Assembly: GCA_029215795.1 (NCBI GenBank)
Contig: JARDYH010000002.1
Location: forward strand, 278,822,310-278,886,309
DNA length: 64,000 nt
From: Anniella stebbinsi
Lineage: Eukaryota > Chordata > Lepidosauria > Squamata > Anniellidae
Direction of reading: 5' to 3'
Numbering within the stretch: the stretch's first letter is position 1; the number at the start of each line of letters is the position of its first letter. Below the pieces are notes generated by a model. The model had not been told where the DNA came from. It did no database searches and saw nothing but the letters and a program-made list of their open reading frames with translations. Positions 11,231 to 22,213 of the stretch are shown piece by piece. A program made the position numbers and the translations under genes.

Positions 11231-11888
11231 AAACTAGGAGAATTAGCTCAATAGCCCCAAAGCTTTTCAGAGCTTTTCATGATAGGATGCAATTGGATTG
11301 AGAAAAATATTGGGGACAATTAGTGTGTGGATGCCAATACACGGGAATATTAAATGTATGGTTAAATATGAAAGTTAAAGCACACAGAATTAAAATATGA
11401 TTCAGTTTAAGCCCAAATCATTATAAATAGTTTCCTATGAGAGTTTCAGCTTTGCAGTCTTTTGTGGTCTGTGTCCTGAGTCAGTATCCTGCATAGACTT
11501 AATTCTTTTATTATTATTTTTTAAAATCCCTGTTACAGGAATGTGAGTCAGTTCCCCACCCGCTGCATAAAGGCTAATGTCAGTACCTCCCACATACAGC
11601 CAGCAGTAAGAACTCTCAAAGTATATCAGAGTTGTGCAGACTGATTCACACATGGGTCAGAAGGAGGAGGGATGGGAGACCAAGTCAGTTTGTTCTCGTC
11701 CTCTGTAAAATCCATCATGATCCATCATTGTATGTTTTGAGAGATTCAGTGCAATGTAAATGTTAACACATTTGGTTTTGCATATTTTTGCCAGAGAGCG
11801 TATGTGTTAAGAGAGTGTATTAGATTTAAGAATGAGCATAATTTCCATGAATTTTTCCCATAGAAGAAGCATTTTAAATTTAATCTTA

Positions 11889-12233
11889 GGCCCCCTCTAC
11901 AAGATTCGGTTTGACGCCTGGTTGCCCGATTATGCGCATACATGGAGAAGCACATTTACTCCTAATACCAATTCATGAGAGGCGGTGAAGCGCATTACGG
12001 GCTATATGAAACGTGCTTTAAAGTTGTTTACATGTGGAGAATCACATGTTTACATGACCATAAGGCGCTTTAACTCCCGCAGCAAATTAAAACTCACTAT
12101 TTAACGTGCATTCGAAAATGTGAATAATTGGAGATAAAAAGCGCATCGACCCCCAATTTGCGCTCTGCTCTTGTAGAGGTAAAATTTGTAATGCACCTTG
12201 AAAGAGCTTTAAATTGCTCTTGTAGAGGCACCC
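11889..12233 (-). mobile_element. Family A MITE copy 4 (345 bp)
   Basis: Starts GGCCCCCTCTACAAG and ends CTTGTAGAGGCACCC, flanked by TTA at 11886-11888 and 12234-12236. It is inverted relative to copies 1-3. It is more decayed inside: several GCGC words have become GTGC or ACGT. Confidence 0.85.
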
Positions 12234-12486
12234 TTACATTCCTTGAGAGCAAATGACAGACCCTTCAGATGATCACAAAGTGAGGATTACTATAATTAAA
12301 AGACAATAGATGGTGTGATGTTGAACTCTTGATCTAGCCCGAAGGTATTGACACTGCAATCACATGGAAAAATGGGCTGAGGGCCAATTCGCACGGCTCT
12401 TAGATGCATGATTGGCAGTGTGCATTTGGATGGATCTTTTTCATTGACCTGGATTCAGGCACAATTGGGTAAAGCAGTTATCTTGA

Positions 12487-12620
12487 CCTTCCCCAACCTG
12501 GTGCCCTCCAGATGTTTTGGACTTCAACTCCCGCCAGCCCCAGACAAACATGGGGCAATGGTTAGGAATACTAGGAGTTATAGTCCAAAACATCTGGAAG
12601 GCACCCATTGGGGAAGGCTG
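12487..12620. mobile_element. Family C foldback MITE (CTCCAGATGTTTTGGAC)
   Basis: Left arm CCTTCCCCAACCTGGTGCCC, then CTCCAGATGTTTTGGAC. The right arm is its reverse complement, ending GGGGAAGGCTG. Arms are over 50 bases. Eight copies or fragments are in the window. Confidence 0.75.
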
Positions 12621-12663
12621 AATAATCTGATTCTCAAATGACAGGAAGAGAGTGATAGGAATA

Positions 12664-12836
12664 TTGGGAGCTGCCTTATACAGAGTCAGACCACTGGTTC
12701 AACACTGACTGACTGGCAGCATCTCTCCAGGGTTTCAGACCGGAGTCTTTCCCAGCCTTACCTGGAGGTGCCAAGGACTGAACTGGGAGCTTCCGCATGT
12801 AACCACTGAATAGCTCTACCACTAAGCTATTGCCCT
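12664..12836 (-). mobile_element. tRNA-derived SINE (type 2)
   Basis: An uninterrupted copy of the element split at 7451-7994. On the minus strand the tRNA-like part has an A-box-like GCTTAGTGGTAGAGCTATTC and a decayed B box. The tail runs to GACTCTGTATAAGGCAGC. Confidence 0.7.
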
Positions 12837-13017
12837 TTTGCAACACACCACCACACGATTGTTCTGGTGACTGCGTTTAAATCAGGGTGTGTCTCTGACA
12901 GAGCACTCAGACAGTCGCTTCACCACAGATCCACCAAAATCTAGACGGACATAAAATGTCATCTTAGATAGAGGATAGGGGCATGGTGTTTGTGTGTGTG
13001 AAGGCAGCTGGTATAAG

Positions 13018-13476
13018 GGCAGTATCCAACTGTGACATTCTGCTAGTACTAATGACATTGCACTTGTAGAAATTAGGTTCCGAACTATGCTCAAGACTAG
13101 AATCCGACAAAAGTTACTTCTGCAAGTGTGTTTGCACAAGGAGTTGTACATTATGCTTGCACAACTCCTTGTGCGATTGGTTGTGCAGTACCCTTATGCG
13201 AATGGTTGTGCATTACACATGTGCAACCGGTTGTGCATTACTCGTGTGCAACCCACTGAAGAATCCAGTCTGCAACCTGTTGTGGAACTGGTTGTGCATT
13301 ATCCTTCGGCAACCCATTGTGCAATTCAGTGGATTATGCAATCGATTGTGCAAGCGGTTGAGTATTATGCTTTCATAACATTGTGCAACTCATTGTGCAA
13401 GCGTAACGCACAAGAACTCGCACAACCGAAAGGTAACAATATTTGAATTTGCAGAATGGCACCATTGGATAGTACC
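13018..13476. mobile_element. Family H MITE holding a TTGTGCA-rich array
   Basis: Ends are GGGCAGTATCCAAC and ATTGGATAGTACCC, inverted repeats, with TAA on both sides (13015-13017 and 13477-13479). Bases 13115-13420 carry about fifteen copies or near-copies of TTGTGCA or its complement, spaced roughly 12-30 bases. Confidence 0.6.
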
Positions 13477-13676
13477 CTAAGAACCAAAACATCTTAATTG
13501 GAAGGTCCATTTGTAACATAAAAACACCATACTATAGCGACACTTTGGATGGCATCCATATAAATCCATTCAGACTTGTTTGGTTACGTGAAAAAGAATA
13601 TTTTAATATATTGTGATCGATAGATTTTAAAAATACTTTTTTTCACATATCTAAGTGCTTTTGTGTTTATTTCCAG

Positions 13677-13732
13677 ATGAAAAAAAGAAAACAAAGACAA
13701 TTGATAGTGAACTCAACCCTGTTTGGAACGAG
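13677..13732 (+). CDS. MYOF: MYOF coding exon 2 (C2A)
   Basis: Fifty-six bases completing Asp30 and running to Glu48. It carries the lysine-rich strand DEKKKTKT and the C2 signature NPVWNE (residues 43-48). Acceptor TTTCCAG ends at 13676 and the donor is GTGACT at 13733. Phase in is 1 and phase out is 0. It lies 10.5 kb from exon 1. Confidence 0.94.
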
Positions 13733-13859
13733 GTGACTTGCTCTTATTTTTGTTTGTATAGTATATGATAAGGGATAGTGTGTATAAGCACAGTTCAACC
13801 CGTTGCTCTTGTCGCTTGGTTGCAGGAAAAAATATATTTTAATATATTGTGCTGGAGAT

Positions 13860-13860
<1 letters not shown>

Positions 13861-13887
<27 letters not shown>
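13861..13887. repeat. (AT)n microsatellite
   Basis: 27 bases of pure AT alternation, close to the start of intron 2. Confidence 0.95.
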
Positions 13888-13890
<3 letters not shown>

Positions 13891-13978
13891 CAAAAAAACA
13901 CCCCAAAACCGCAAGTGGGTGCATGCTTCCTGCTTCCTGTGCTTCCAGGAATAGAACATTTGCATGTCGCATTGAGGC

Positions 13979-14056
13979 AGCCTTCCCCAACCTGACTGGG
14001 GGATTATGGGAGTTTCAATCCAACACATGTGGAAGACACCAGGTTGGGGAAGGCTG
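13979..14056. mobile_element. Family C foldback MITE, short form
   Basis: CAGCCTTCCCCAACCTG, then a shortened centre and CACCAGGTTGGGGAAGGCTG. Arms are intact and the middle is deleted. Confidence 0.7.
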
Positions 14057-15569
14057 TTTTGAGGTGAGACGTGCCAGACAGGGAAGAGCTAGCAGTTTTA
14101 ATCGCAGCAGGGGATGCAAAAGTTCTGTTTCAAATGATATGGTGGAAGTGCCTGTGCTATCTTTTCTCCCTGCATTCCCTTATTTCCGCAGCTACTTTCC
14201 GAATGGGAAGGAAAGCGGAATGCTTTATAATTTAAGGGGGTGTTAAATAGGGTGAGCAGCTGTGTAAATAAACATTAAATGAATTGTTTCGAGCATGGGG
14301 GTGCCTCCACAGATGTGTGTCACCTGAGGCATATTAATTTCCTACTTCATTTATGGGTACTTCACATGAGTGAAATATGGCACACTCGTGACTGGCCATT
14401 CACGGAAGTTTGCGGGTCATTTTGACAACAGTGTCAACCTTCTGTACATCTCCCGTACCTTCTCCCAGGAATCCTGTTTTTTAAAAAATCCTTCTGAAAT
14501 AGCGCAGGATTTCCTACTGTGTGCAGGCGAAATTGTGCTGCAAAGCACCCAGTAGAGGGCACTGTACTATTCAAGGCTATGAGGTGGGAAAGTTTTCAAT
14601 TATAGGCCACGTGGTCGACCCTCTCCATCCGTGTAATGCAATCTATTACAATTGTGCAAGAGAAACAGGAAGCAAAACCCCGGTAAGGCAACAAGATTTC
14701 CCCTTAATCTAAAAAAGCCCTATATCAGTAGGTGGATAGCATTGAATTGCCCCTCTACTGGTATTTCCTTTCAGCTTTGCCTCAGTTTTGCAAAGACAAT
14801 AGCCTTAGGGCATTTTTTTAAGGGAGTTAAAATTACCATCACACATTCCAATCATCTGTTATTTGTAATTGCATTTTCATGAATATATATGAGATATATT
14901 TATCACTAGAATTTTGTAGCCAGTGTATTTTATTTTCTTCATATGATTCAAGGAAGTTTGTGAAATCAATTTTTTAAAGAAGATTTATTAATTATATGTG
15001 TATCTTGTTCTTACATGGGGTTCTCAGTTGTTGGTCATTCAGAGGGCTGACCGAGACCACAAATGCTTCACTTTATAATGACAGAGCATCTGGGAGAGTG
15101 GATTGAATGGAAAACGGTTGTATGTGCTCACATTTTATCTGAGATGTGGAGCTGAGCATGGCTTTACTGGTGAAACACAGATTGGCTGCAACTCTGACAT
15201 TCCTAGTGTTATCCCCAGGAGCAGAATGGCAGAGGGGCAGAAGGTCAAAGGAGGTGTGGGAGGCGATACTTCCGACTGATCTTCCTCAGTAGTGATGACA
15301 ACACTGCACCGCCCAACACCCGCCCATACAAAGCAGGACATAGCATAATGGGAGGAGTAGACATGGAGACAATGGCTGTTTCATTGCATGACTGCAAAAT
15401 ACTACATTTTCCCCATCCCAAAATAACACGGGAAAAGGGGGGGAAGATGCAAGACAAGAGCTGCATGGCAACAGTGTCATGTAAAGCTCGCGGGAAAATC
15501 TGTGCCCAAACATTGATCGCATGAAAAATGCCTGTCTGAAGGAACCCTGTATCCAAGAGTGTTATTTTG

Positions 15570-15765
15570 TAAACTGAAATAGCTCTAGTGGAGCACCGCC
15601 AAATCAGTTGCGCAAGTGGAGCACAAGGCCCATTCCTGAAAGTGATTGACCAACCTCTTGCACAAGCAGTTGCACGAGAGAAATTGTAGTTGGATTCTCC
15701 CTTCGTGCATAGCTCGGAACCTTCGTTCTGCTAGTGGAATGACACAGTTGAATACCGCCCAAAGT
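15570..15765. mobile_element. Family H MITE, right-hand fragment
   Basis: Contains TTGCGCAAG, TTGCACAAG and TTGCACGAG words and ends CTGCTAGTGG, then ACAGTTGAATACCGCCC, the reverse complement of the left end at 13018. Confidence 0.5.
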
Positions 15766-15906
15766 CTGCACATATCTGTGTAATTGTGTTACTGATTAAA
15801 ATTAAAATGCTTATTCTTGAAATGTTTAAAATTGTGTATTCCTTTAAGTTTTGCTGTTCAGTTGTTATTCCAGATTTAATGGTTATTCTAATTCTTTTTT
15901 GCACAG

Positions 15907-15998
15907 CTCCTTGAATTTGATTTGAAAGGAATACCTCTGGATATTTCATCATCTCTGCAGATTATTGTGAAAGACTTTGAAACTATAGGGCAAAACAA
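15907..15998 (+). CDS. MYOF: MYOF coding exon 3 (C2A)
   Basis: Ninety-two bases encoding residues 49-78 and two bases of Lys79. It reads LLEFDLKGIPLD, then IIVKDFETIGQNK. VKDFE (residues 69-73) is the second calcium loop of C2A, with Asp71 kept. Acceptor TTTTTTGCACAG ends at 15906; donor GTATGT starts at 15999. A dinucleotide AT run begins 18 bases inside the intron. Confidence 0.95.
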
Positions 15999-16011
15999 GT
16001 ATGTTGATTTT

Positions 16012-16015
<4 letters not shown>

Positions 16016-16043
<28 letters not shown>

Positions 16044-16044
16044 C
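16016..16044. repeat. (AT)n microsatellite
   Basis: About 29 bases of AT alternation, 18 bases after the exon 3 donor. Confidence 0.95.
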
Positions 16045-16824
16045 TTTGGTGCATGTTTTTTTTTACTTTAAGCAAAAAGTGAGTTTTAAAAATTAAGTTC
16101 AATAATTTTGCAATAAATTTGTATGACTGGATTTGCTACATTTTTAACCCTTCAGATATGTCACAGGATTATTTACTGTTGGCTCTTCTGCTTTGTACTT
16201 CGACTGGCCTTTCATCTTCTGGGGGTGCTTCCAGATGAACACCTCCTAGAAGTATCAATCCAAAAATTCTTTCTTTTCCTCCTTAATGTATTTTTTGGTG
16301 GGGAAAAAAAGATGGAAGAAGTGGGGGGGGGGGGAAACATGGGAGGGTTACAAGTGGAAAATGGCAACGACCTCTGGACCCCCTGTAAAATTCTGTGAAC
16401 GAGGTGGGGAAATTGCAGGATAAAAGCCTTATCTGGAATCACCCTGAATTGTGTCAAGACAAAACTCTGTAAATCTGTTTTTCTATTCCTTCCTTTCTTA
16501 TTTATCATCCCAACAGTGTCCTGGGTGTCGTACTCAACATGATAGTCATGTAGCCCACACCAGAAGACTTACAATATAAGGGATCAAGGTGACAGTCATG
16601 TTGAGATTGGATTCCATTAAGTTGTAGCAAGGATGGGTCAGTGGAGAGTTAATTTATAACTGAGGAGGGAGTAAAGTGAAAAGTGTAGAGAAAGTGGGGC
16701 TATGATGCTTCTGCAAAAGGTTTTGAAGAAGTGGATTTTGGAGGAAATAAATTGTGGGATGGATGGGTAGGCTGTTCTAGTTACAAAGAAAGGCGTTGCA
16801 AAGGGATGGAAAGTTAACAAAGAA

Positions 16825-17305
16825 GGGGGCTGTCTTGACAACGGCGCATTAGCACTGTGAGCCCCCCAAACCAGGCAGGGTTGCGCTGTGTTATCTCCAT
16901 GTCAAGGAGTGAGTGTGGGGTTTATATGGAGCATGGGGTTGAAGCCAAGGGAAAGGAGAACTTCCCCCCAGCAAAAGGAACACTCTTCTCTCCACCCAGA
17001 GGCAGCGCAGGGGCATTCCGGCGACCATTCGGCTCGCCAGTCCATCCCCTGCCAGGGTGAATGGTGACCTATCGGGGGTCGCCATCCACCTGGCCATTCC
17101 TCTGCTGCAACCTTGGAGCGTGGTGACAAACAGCAATACGCCATCCTCACCGCACTCTGGTCAAAAATGTCTAGGTAAGTCCCCAACTTGTTTGCTTCGG
17201 AGCTTAAGGGGGGAAGCTCCCGGATGCCTGTGTGGTGGCTTCTGCGTCATATAACTGACGCTGCGCACCGCGCATTCATCCTGGGGCTTTCGTCACATAT
17301 GAACT
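16825..17305. mobile_element. Family E MITE (GGGGCTGTCT ends), right end unclear
   Basis: Starts GGGGGCTGTCTTGACAACG and carries the blocks AGGAGTGAGTGTGGGG, GCCAGTCCATCCCCTGCC and TGACGCTGCGCACCGCG seen in related form at 18328, 33098 and 47411. The right boundary is approximate. Confidence 0.5.
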
Positions 17306-18850
17306 GCCCCAAGGTTGATGAGCATCTGTACACAGAAAAGAGCTGGAAGATGAGAAAATGCTATGCTAGGGAAATTTCTTCAGTATATTTTTGCTCAGGA
17401 TTGCAGATCTAACAGCTAGATGTCTTTCCCAGATAAATGTAAACAAGCCATTTTGTTTATGATTGATTAATGTTATAAGTTTGTTGGATATCCACTCAGA
17501 CTAGCCGAGGTCATGAAGAGTCCTCAAGAGAATTTAAGCAATCAAATTATTTGAAGAACAGCAGCCAAACACAGCTACCACTGTGATGTCCTTTTCTTCA
17601 GGTTTCCACTCCACCCCTTGTGGTGATGTGCATTTAAATAATGCTAGAGGCATCATAGATTTTTGTTATTGTTATCACAGAATGTCAGAGTATGTGTGCA
17701 ATACAGTTGGATTTAGTGCTCATTTCATTTCAGAAAATCAGGAAGTGAAAGCACAGATGGCTGCTTCGAATCCTTTTCACTTTGTGCTGTTTACTTTCTG
17801 ATTCATACATAAAAATGTTGTCCCTAGGAATTGTTAAATGTTGACCAAGCAGAGTTAATCCTGCAAGCAATTTCCCATTTCTCTGTCACTCCCTTTACAA
17901 CACACAAGCAAACTAAATTACAAAATACCTTCTTTATGAAAGAGCACGTGTAGGCTTTTAATCCCTATGGACAAGACGTGGAGATATTTTTAATTGTAAT
18001 TGTATTTTTTAATACATCTACCAGTTTTACTTGTTACACGTCCTAGCAGAACAATCCTATGCATGAGTTGGATGGGGGTAGTAGGGGAATATAAGATTGT
18101 AGCATGAGTCTAAGAAGGAGAATGAGATAAAATTAATGGCTTGGATCCTAAGATGTTTACTTAAGGAAGTTTACAGAAGGAAAGTTTGCTGTTCCTTTCT
18201 CTCCTCTAAATAGCATCCCACATTGTTCAGGGCCCCGCCCCCTCTGACTCTCCAGGGTGAGGTAGCTGCAGAGGGAAGAAGAACGAGACTGGGAACTTCC
18301 CTTGCATTAACTTCTTACCTTGCTCCTGGGGCTACCTTCACAGCGCCAAGTTGGCGTCCCTTCCCTCCCTAACCCCGCACTTTCATTCCTGTGGGGTTGT
18401 GCTGGATAATCCCCACGCCAAAGAGTAAGTGCAGGGTTCATGACAGTCATCTGCCCCCTCTCCTGTCCCTCCTTGAGACAAGAAAAGATGTAGAGTGAGG
18501 AGGAAGAGGCAGCGGCAGCTCGGGGGAGGAATATACTTTATTTTCCTGAAAGGGAAAATGTTGTTCCCACAGCAAACGGCAAGGCCTGCCGGCTTACTCT
18601 GTCTGGGTGGACGGTGACTAATTAGGGGTTACCATCCATTGGGAACGCCCCCAGAGTGGCTCCAGAGTGAGACAGACTGGTGGAAGAGTCAGGCTGCCCT
18701 TGCTCTGGCTGGAAAAGTGGGGGAAGTTCCCAACTTTTCAGCCGTGCATCTTTGGCTCTTTGCCCCAGGGTGGCTTCGAATCTGTGCCTGCATCATCTAA
18801 CCGCCACTGCACAGATTCGGAGCCACCCCGGGGCAAAGAAGACGTCAAGA

Positions 18851-19454
18851 TAGGGTGACCAGACGCCCGGATTTGTCCGGACATGCCCGGGAAATGGGGA
18901 GCAAATCCGCATCCGGGCGGAAAAACTGTTTTGGGGGGCCAAATCCGGAAATTTAGCCCCCCAGAAGGGTGACCAGATGGCCCTGGGGCGATCCGGGCCA
19001 ACCGGGGGGCGGCGAGGGCAAACCGGGGCAGCGGGGGGTCACGCGGCGGTGGCGGGAGGCTGGCGGCGCGAGGCACTTACCTGCTGGGGCGTCCGCTTCC
19101 CTCCGGTGCTCGGAATCTACTGAGAAACAGGCTTTGCGGCCTGTCCCTCAGTAGCGCGCCGGGTGATGACGTCATCACTCGGCGCGCTACTGAGAGACAG
19201 GCCAGGAAGCCTGTTTCTCAGTAGATTCCGAGCACCGGAGGGAAGCGGACGCCCCAGCCGGTAAGGAGCGCGGGGGCGGGTGGGGCGGTGCAGCGCGGGG
19301 GTGGCGGGGCGGCGCGGGGGTGGCGGCGCGGGGCGGGCAGCGGCGCGAGGCATGCGGGCTGGGGGGGCGGCACGGGGCGGGGCAGCATGGGCGCGCGGTG
19401 GGGGGGTTGTTTTGGGGGGGTCCAGGATTTTGATCCTCAAAATCGGTCACCCTA
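18851..19454. mobile_element. hAT-like element, 604 bp, GC-rich, carrying a large palindrome
   Basis: Ends TAGGGTGACC and GGTCACCCTA are perfect inverted repeats. CGTCAAGA is duplicated exactly at 18843-18850 and 19455-19462. An 8-bp duplication is typical of hAT elements. A second internal AGGGTGACCAGATGG at 18966 suggests that the element is itself composite. The interior is extremely GC-rich and holds the palindrome at 19076-19265. No transposase is encoded. Confidence 0.75.
19076..19265. promoter_or_regulatory. 190-bp near-perfect palindrome centred on a CRE site (TGACGTCA)
   Basis: The two arms of about 95 bases are over 90% complementary by eye. The exact centre is GTGATGACGTCATCAC, containing the CRE octamer at 19167-19174. 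Each arm ends in a donor-like sequence pointing outward: CCG|GTAAGG on the + strand (19256-19264) and CAG|GTAAGTG on the minus strand. The layout resembles two copies of a promoter plus short first exon, head to head. Function is inference only. Confidence 0.55.
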
Positions 19455-20403
19455 CGTCAAGACAGCCCCCCGTTTTCACTTTTGATACAGATTACTTGTG
19501 ACATTGTGACGCCAGACAGGGTGGAGGAATCCCTCTAGAGCTTCTGATTTACCAGGGTGCTGTCTCTACATCTTAAAAGACCAGTAGTGGCAGTGCGGTC
19601 GCAGCCATCATGGCACTTTCCTACAACGCTGTGCATTGGAAAAGTTGGGGACTTACTCCGACTTTTCCTGCCAGAACAAAGTCACTCTGGCTCTTTCGCC
19701 GGAGTGGAAGGCAACCTTTGATTGATTGCTGGAAGCAGGGTGAGGGGCAGTGGGGCAGGCCTGGGGAGCCAAATGGCTGCTGGAAAACCCACGCTGCCTC
19801 CTCCAGTGAAGATTACTCACCACCACCCTGCAGCAGCGATACCACAGGGTTTGGCAGCAGAACAGCACCAACACTACACCGTGAAGGCAGGGTCCAAGCT
19901 CCCTTGTAACTTATAATGTGCTACTGTGTGTCAGATCTAATGGAAGCCCTGCTGGGGCGTGTTCAACCTGGTGAGAGAGACACTGGAAGTAACAGAGTGT
20001 GGGAATGTTCATGAGATCCCCAAAAGGTGGATTGATCCTTGTCTGAACTCTCAAACAGGCATAGAGTTTAACATCTGGGCTAGCAGTTCAGGTGGTTCTT
20101 GATTTCATCTGAAACCAGATCTCCCAAACAGGAGGCTAGTGATGTGTTTGCAGATATTTGCCGTGTTTTTATTTGCGTTTCACATAATGATCCAGTGCTG
20201 ATAATCATTGCAAATATTAGTTTTTTTATTTATGAGTGGGGAGTTGGCTTCTAGTTATCCATGGTAAGTACAAATAACAAGTGAACAAATAAAACCTCTT
20301 GGGAATAGTGGCTTACCACTGCTCCTTAGGTCTCTTGTACAAAACCTCCCCCGCCCTATTTTTCATGAGTTTTGTCTTTTTGCAGTAGTAATAACTAGGG
20401 CTG

Positions 20404-20406
20404 ACA

Positions 20407-20447
<41 letters not shown>

Positions 20448-21912
20448 CGATTTATTTCTTACCCGCCTCTCCGTCTAGATCGAGGCGGGGAACAACAACA
20501 TGATAAAATACATAAAACTAATTAAAACATGACAAATATTATTAAAACTGCATTAAAACATCCTAAAACATCATAAAAACAGTCCAAAAATTACACTGGA
20601 TATGCCTGCCGGAAGAGAACAGTCTTTATAGCTTTCTTAAATTCTAAAAGACTGTTAAGTTGACGAGTCTCCTCCGGCAGGTCATTCCACAGTCTGGGAG
20701 CGGCAGAAGAGAAGGTCCTCTGGGTAACAGTTGTCAGCCTAGTCTTGGCCGACCGCAGTAAGTTCTTCCCAGAGGACCTGAGCGTGCGGGGCGGATTGTA
20801 CGGGAGAAGGCGATCCCGCAGGTAACCTGGACCCAAACCATGTAGGGCTTTAAAGGTAATGACCAACACTTTATACTTCGCCCGGAAACTAATTGGCAGC
20901 CAGTGGAGCGATTTTAAAGCTGGCGTAATATGGTCACTCCTAGATGTACCGGTGACCAACCTGGCTGCCATATTTTGAACTAGTTGAAGTTTCCGGACTA
21001 GGCACAAAGGTAGCCCTATGTACAGCGCATTGCAGAAGTCAAGCCTCAAAGTTACCAGCGCGTGCACTACCATCTTTAGGTCTTCCAACTCTAGGAAGGG
21101 GCGCAGCTGGCGTATCAGCCGAAGCTGATAGTAGGCACTCCTGGCCGTCGCATCTATCTGGGCTGTCATTTGGAGCGACGGATCCAGGAGCACCCCCAAG
21201 CTGCGAACACAGTCTTTCAGGGGGAGTGTAACCCCATCCAGAACTGGTTGACACACCTCCAAACCCAGGTTGCGGCCTTTGACAGCAAGCACCTCCGTCT
21301 TGTCTGGATTCAGCTTCAGTTTGTTTTTCCTCATCCAGCCCATTATCGCCTCCAAGCATTCATTCAGAGGAGACACACTATCCTTAGCTGATGATGTTGT
21401 TGAAGGCATAGAGAAATATATTTGGGTGTCATCAGCATACTGATAGCACCCCGCCCCATGCCTCCGGATGATCTCTCCCAACGGTTTCATATAAATGTTA
21501 AACAGCATTGGGGAAAGGATGGCACCTTGCGGAACGCCACACAGCAGCTCCTTCTTTGCAGAGCAGCTATCCCCAAACATCACCATCTGGAACCTGCCCG
21601 AGAGGTAGGACCGGAACCACTGAAGCACAGTGCCCCCGATTCCCAATCCCCTCAGGCGTTCCAGAAGGATACCATGGTCGATGGTATCGAATGCCGCTGA
21701 GAGGTCCAAAAGTACCAACAGGGACACACTCCCCCTGTCAATACCCAGGCGTAGATCATCCGCTAAGGCGACCATAGCAGTCTCAACTCCGTATCCCGCC
21801 CTGAAGCCAGTTTGAAATGGGTCTAGAAAATCAGTGTCATCCAAGACTACCTGGAGTTGAAAGGCAACCGCCCTCTCGATCACCTTGCCCAAGAATGGGG
21901 AGATAAACATAT
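20404..21912 (-). mobile_element. L2-type LINE, 5'-truncated, with intact reverse transcriptase part
   Basis: An open frame on the minus strand (20591-21994) encodes 467 residues; about 32-467 are LINE-like. Reverse-transcriptase blocks: LLDLSAAFDTID (95-106), GVPQGAILSP (153-162) and the catalytic YADD (186-189). These are followed by the C-terminal LHWLPISFRAKYKVL block. The first ~30 residues are flanking sequence read through. There is no stop or frameshift inside. The 3' UTR ends at an (AAT)n tail (20408-20443). The endonuclease and the RT start are missing, so it cannot move on its own. Confidence 0.88.
20408..20443. repeat. (AAT)n tail of the L2 copy
   Basis: Twelve trinucleotides forming the 3' tail of the minus-strand L2 element. 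Confidence 0.9.
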
Positions 21913-22213
21913 ACTGGCCTGCCATAGCGATTTCACCAACAACATGATGTGTAGGCGACTTTTTTTTCATAACATGGAAAATAAACATTTTCACCAGTTC
22001 CGTCTGCGCATCAAACTATTGTTATAGGCACAGGAAGAGGGCTTGCCATAAAAGTTGGCAATCTTAGTTATAAAACCACTGGTATTTCTAATTGCTGTCA
22101 GGAGTTTATAATAACCAAATGGCATGGTAGTTATAAGCAGTAGTTATAAGTATTCTGCTTCCTCGAAAATAATATTCATGATAATTCAGATAGCATTTGA
22201 ACAACCATTTAAT

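Larger units (their letters stand above)
3132..13676 (+). other. MYOF: MYOF intron 1 (10.5 kb)
   Basis: Mostly unique AT-rich sequence from 3132 to about 7450, with one short palindromic repeat (5003-5090) and a weak repeat at 5458-5642 that resembles 14344-14530. From 7451 on it is repeat-rich: a SINE split by a MITE, an unclassified repeat block (8524-9940), a CR1 tail, and several MITEs, each listed separately. No exon-like sequence on either strand was recognised. Confidence 0.85.
13733..15906 (+). other. MYOF: MYOF intron 2 (2.2 kb)
   Basis: Contains an (AT)n run, a family C MITE, a weak repeat (about 14344-14530) related to 5458-5642, and a family H fragment (15570-15765). Otherwise unique sequence. 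Confidence 0.85.
18328..19471. mobile_element. Family E element, host of a nested hAT-like element
   Basis: The left part (GGGGCTACCTTCACAGCGCC, then CAAGTTGGCG) and right end (ACGTCAAGACAGCCCCC) match the ends of the 33098 copy. Bases 18851-19462 are a later insertion plus its 8-bp duplication. Confidence 0.6.

Noticed and set aside
13086..13440. Possible CRISPR-like or satellite array of TTGTGCA units
   Set aside because: Spacing is irregular, units are 7-12 bases, the host is a vertebrate and the array lies between MITE ends.
13803..14246. 147-residue frame on the + strand
   Set aside because: Runs through an (AT)n microsatellite and a family C MITE; no domain and no homologue recognised.
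19117..19501. Pro/Arg-rich frames of 65-107 residues on both strands
   Set aside because: Open only because the hAT-like element is extremely GC-rich; overlapping frames on both strands with low-complexity content.
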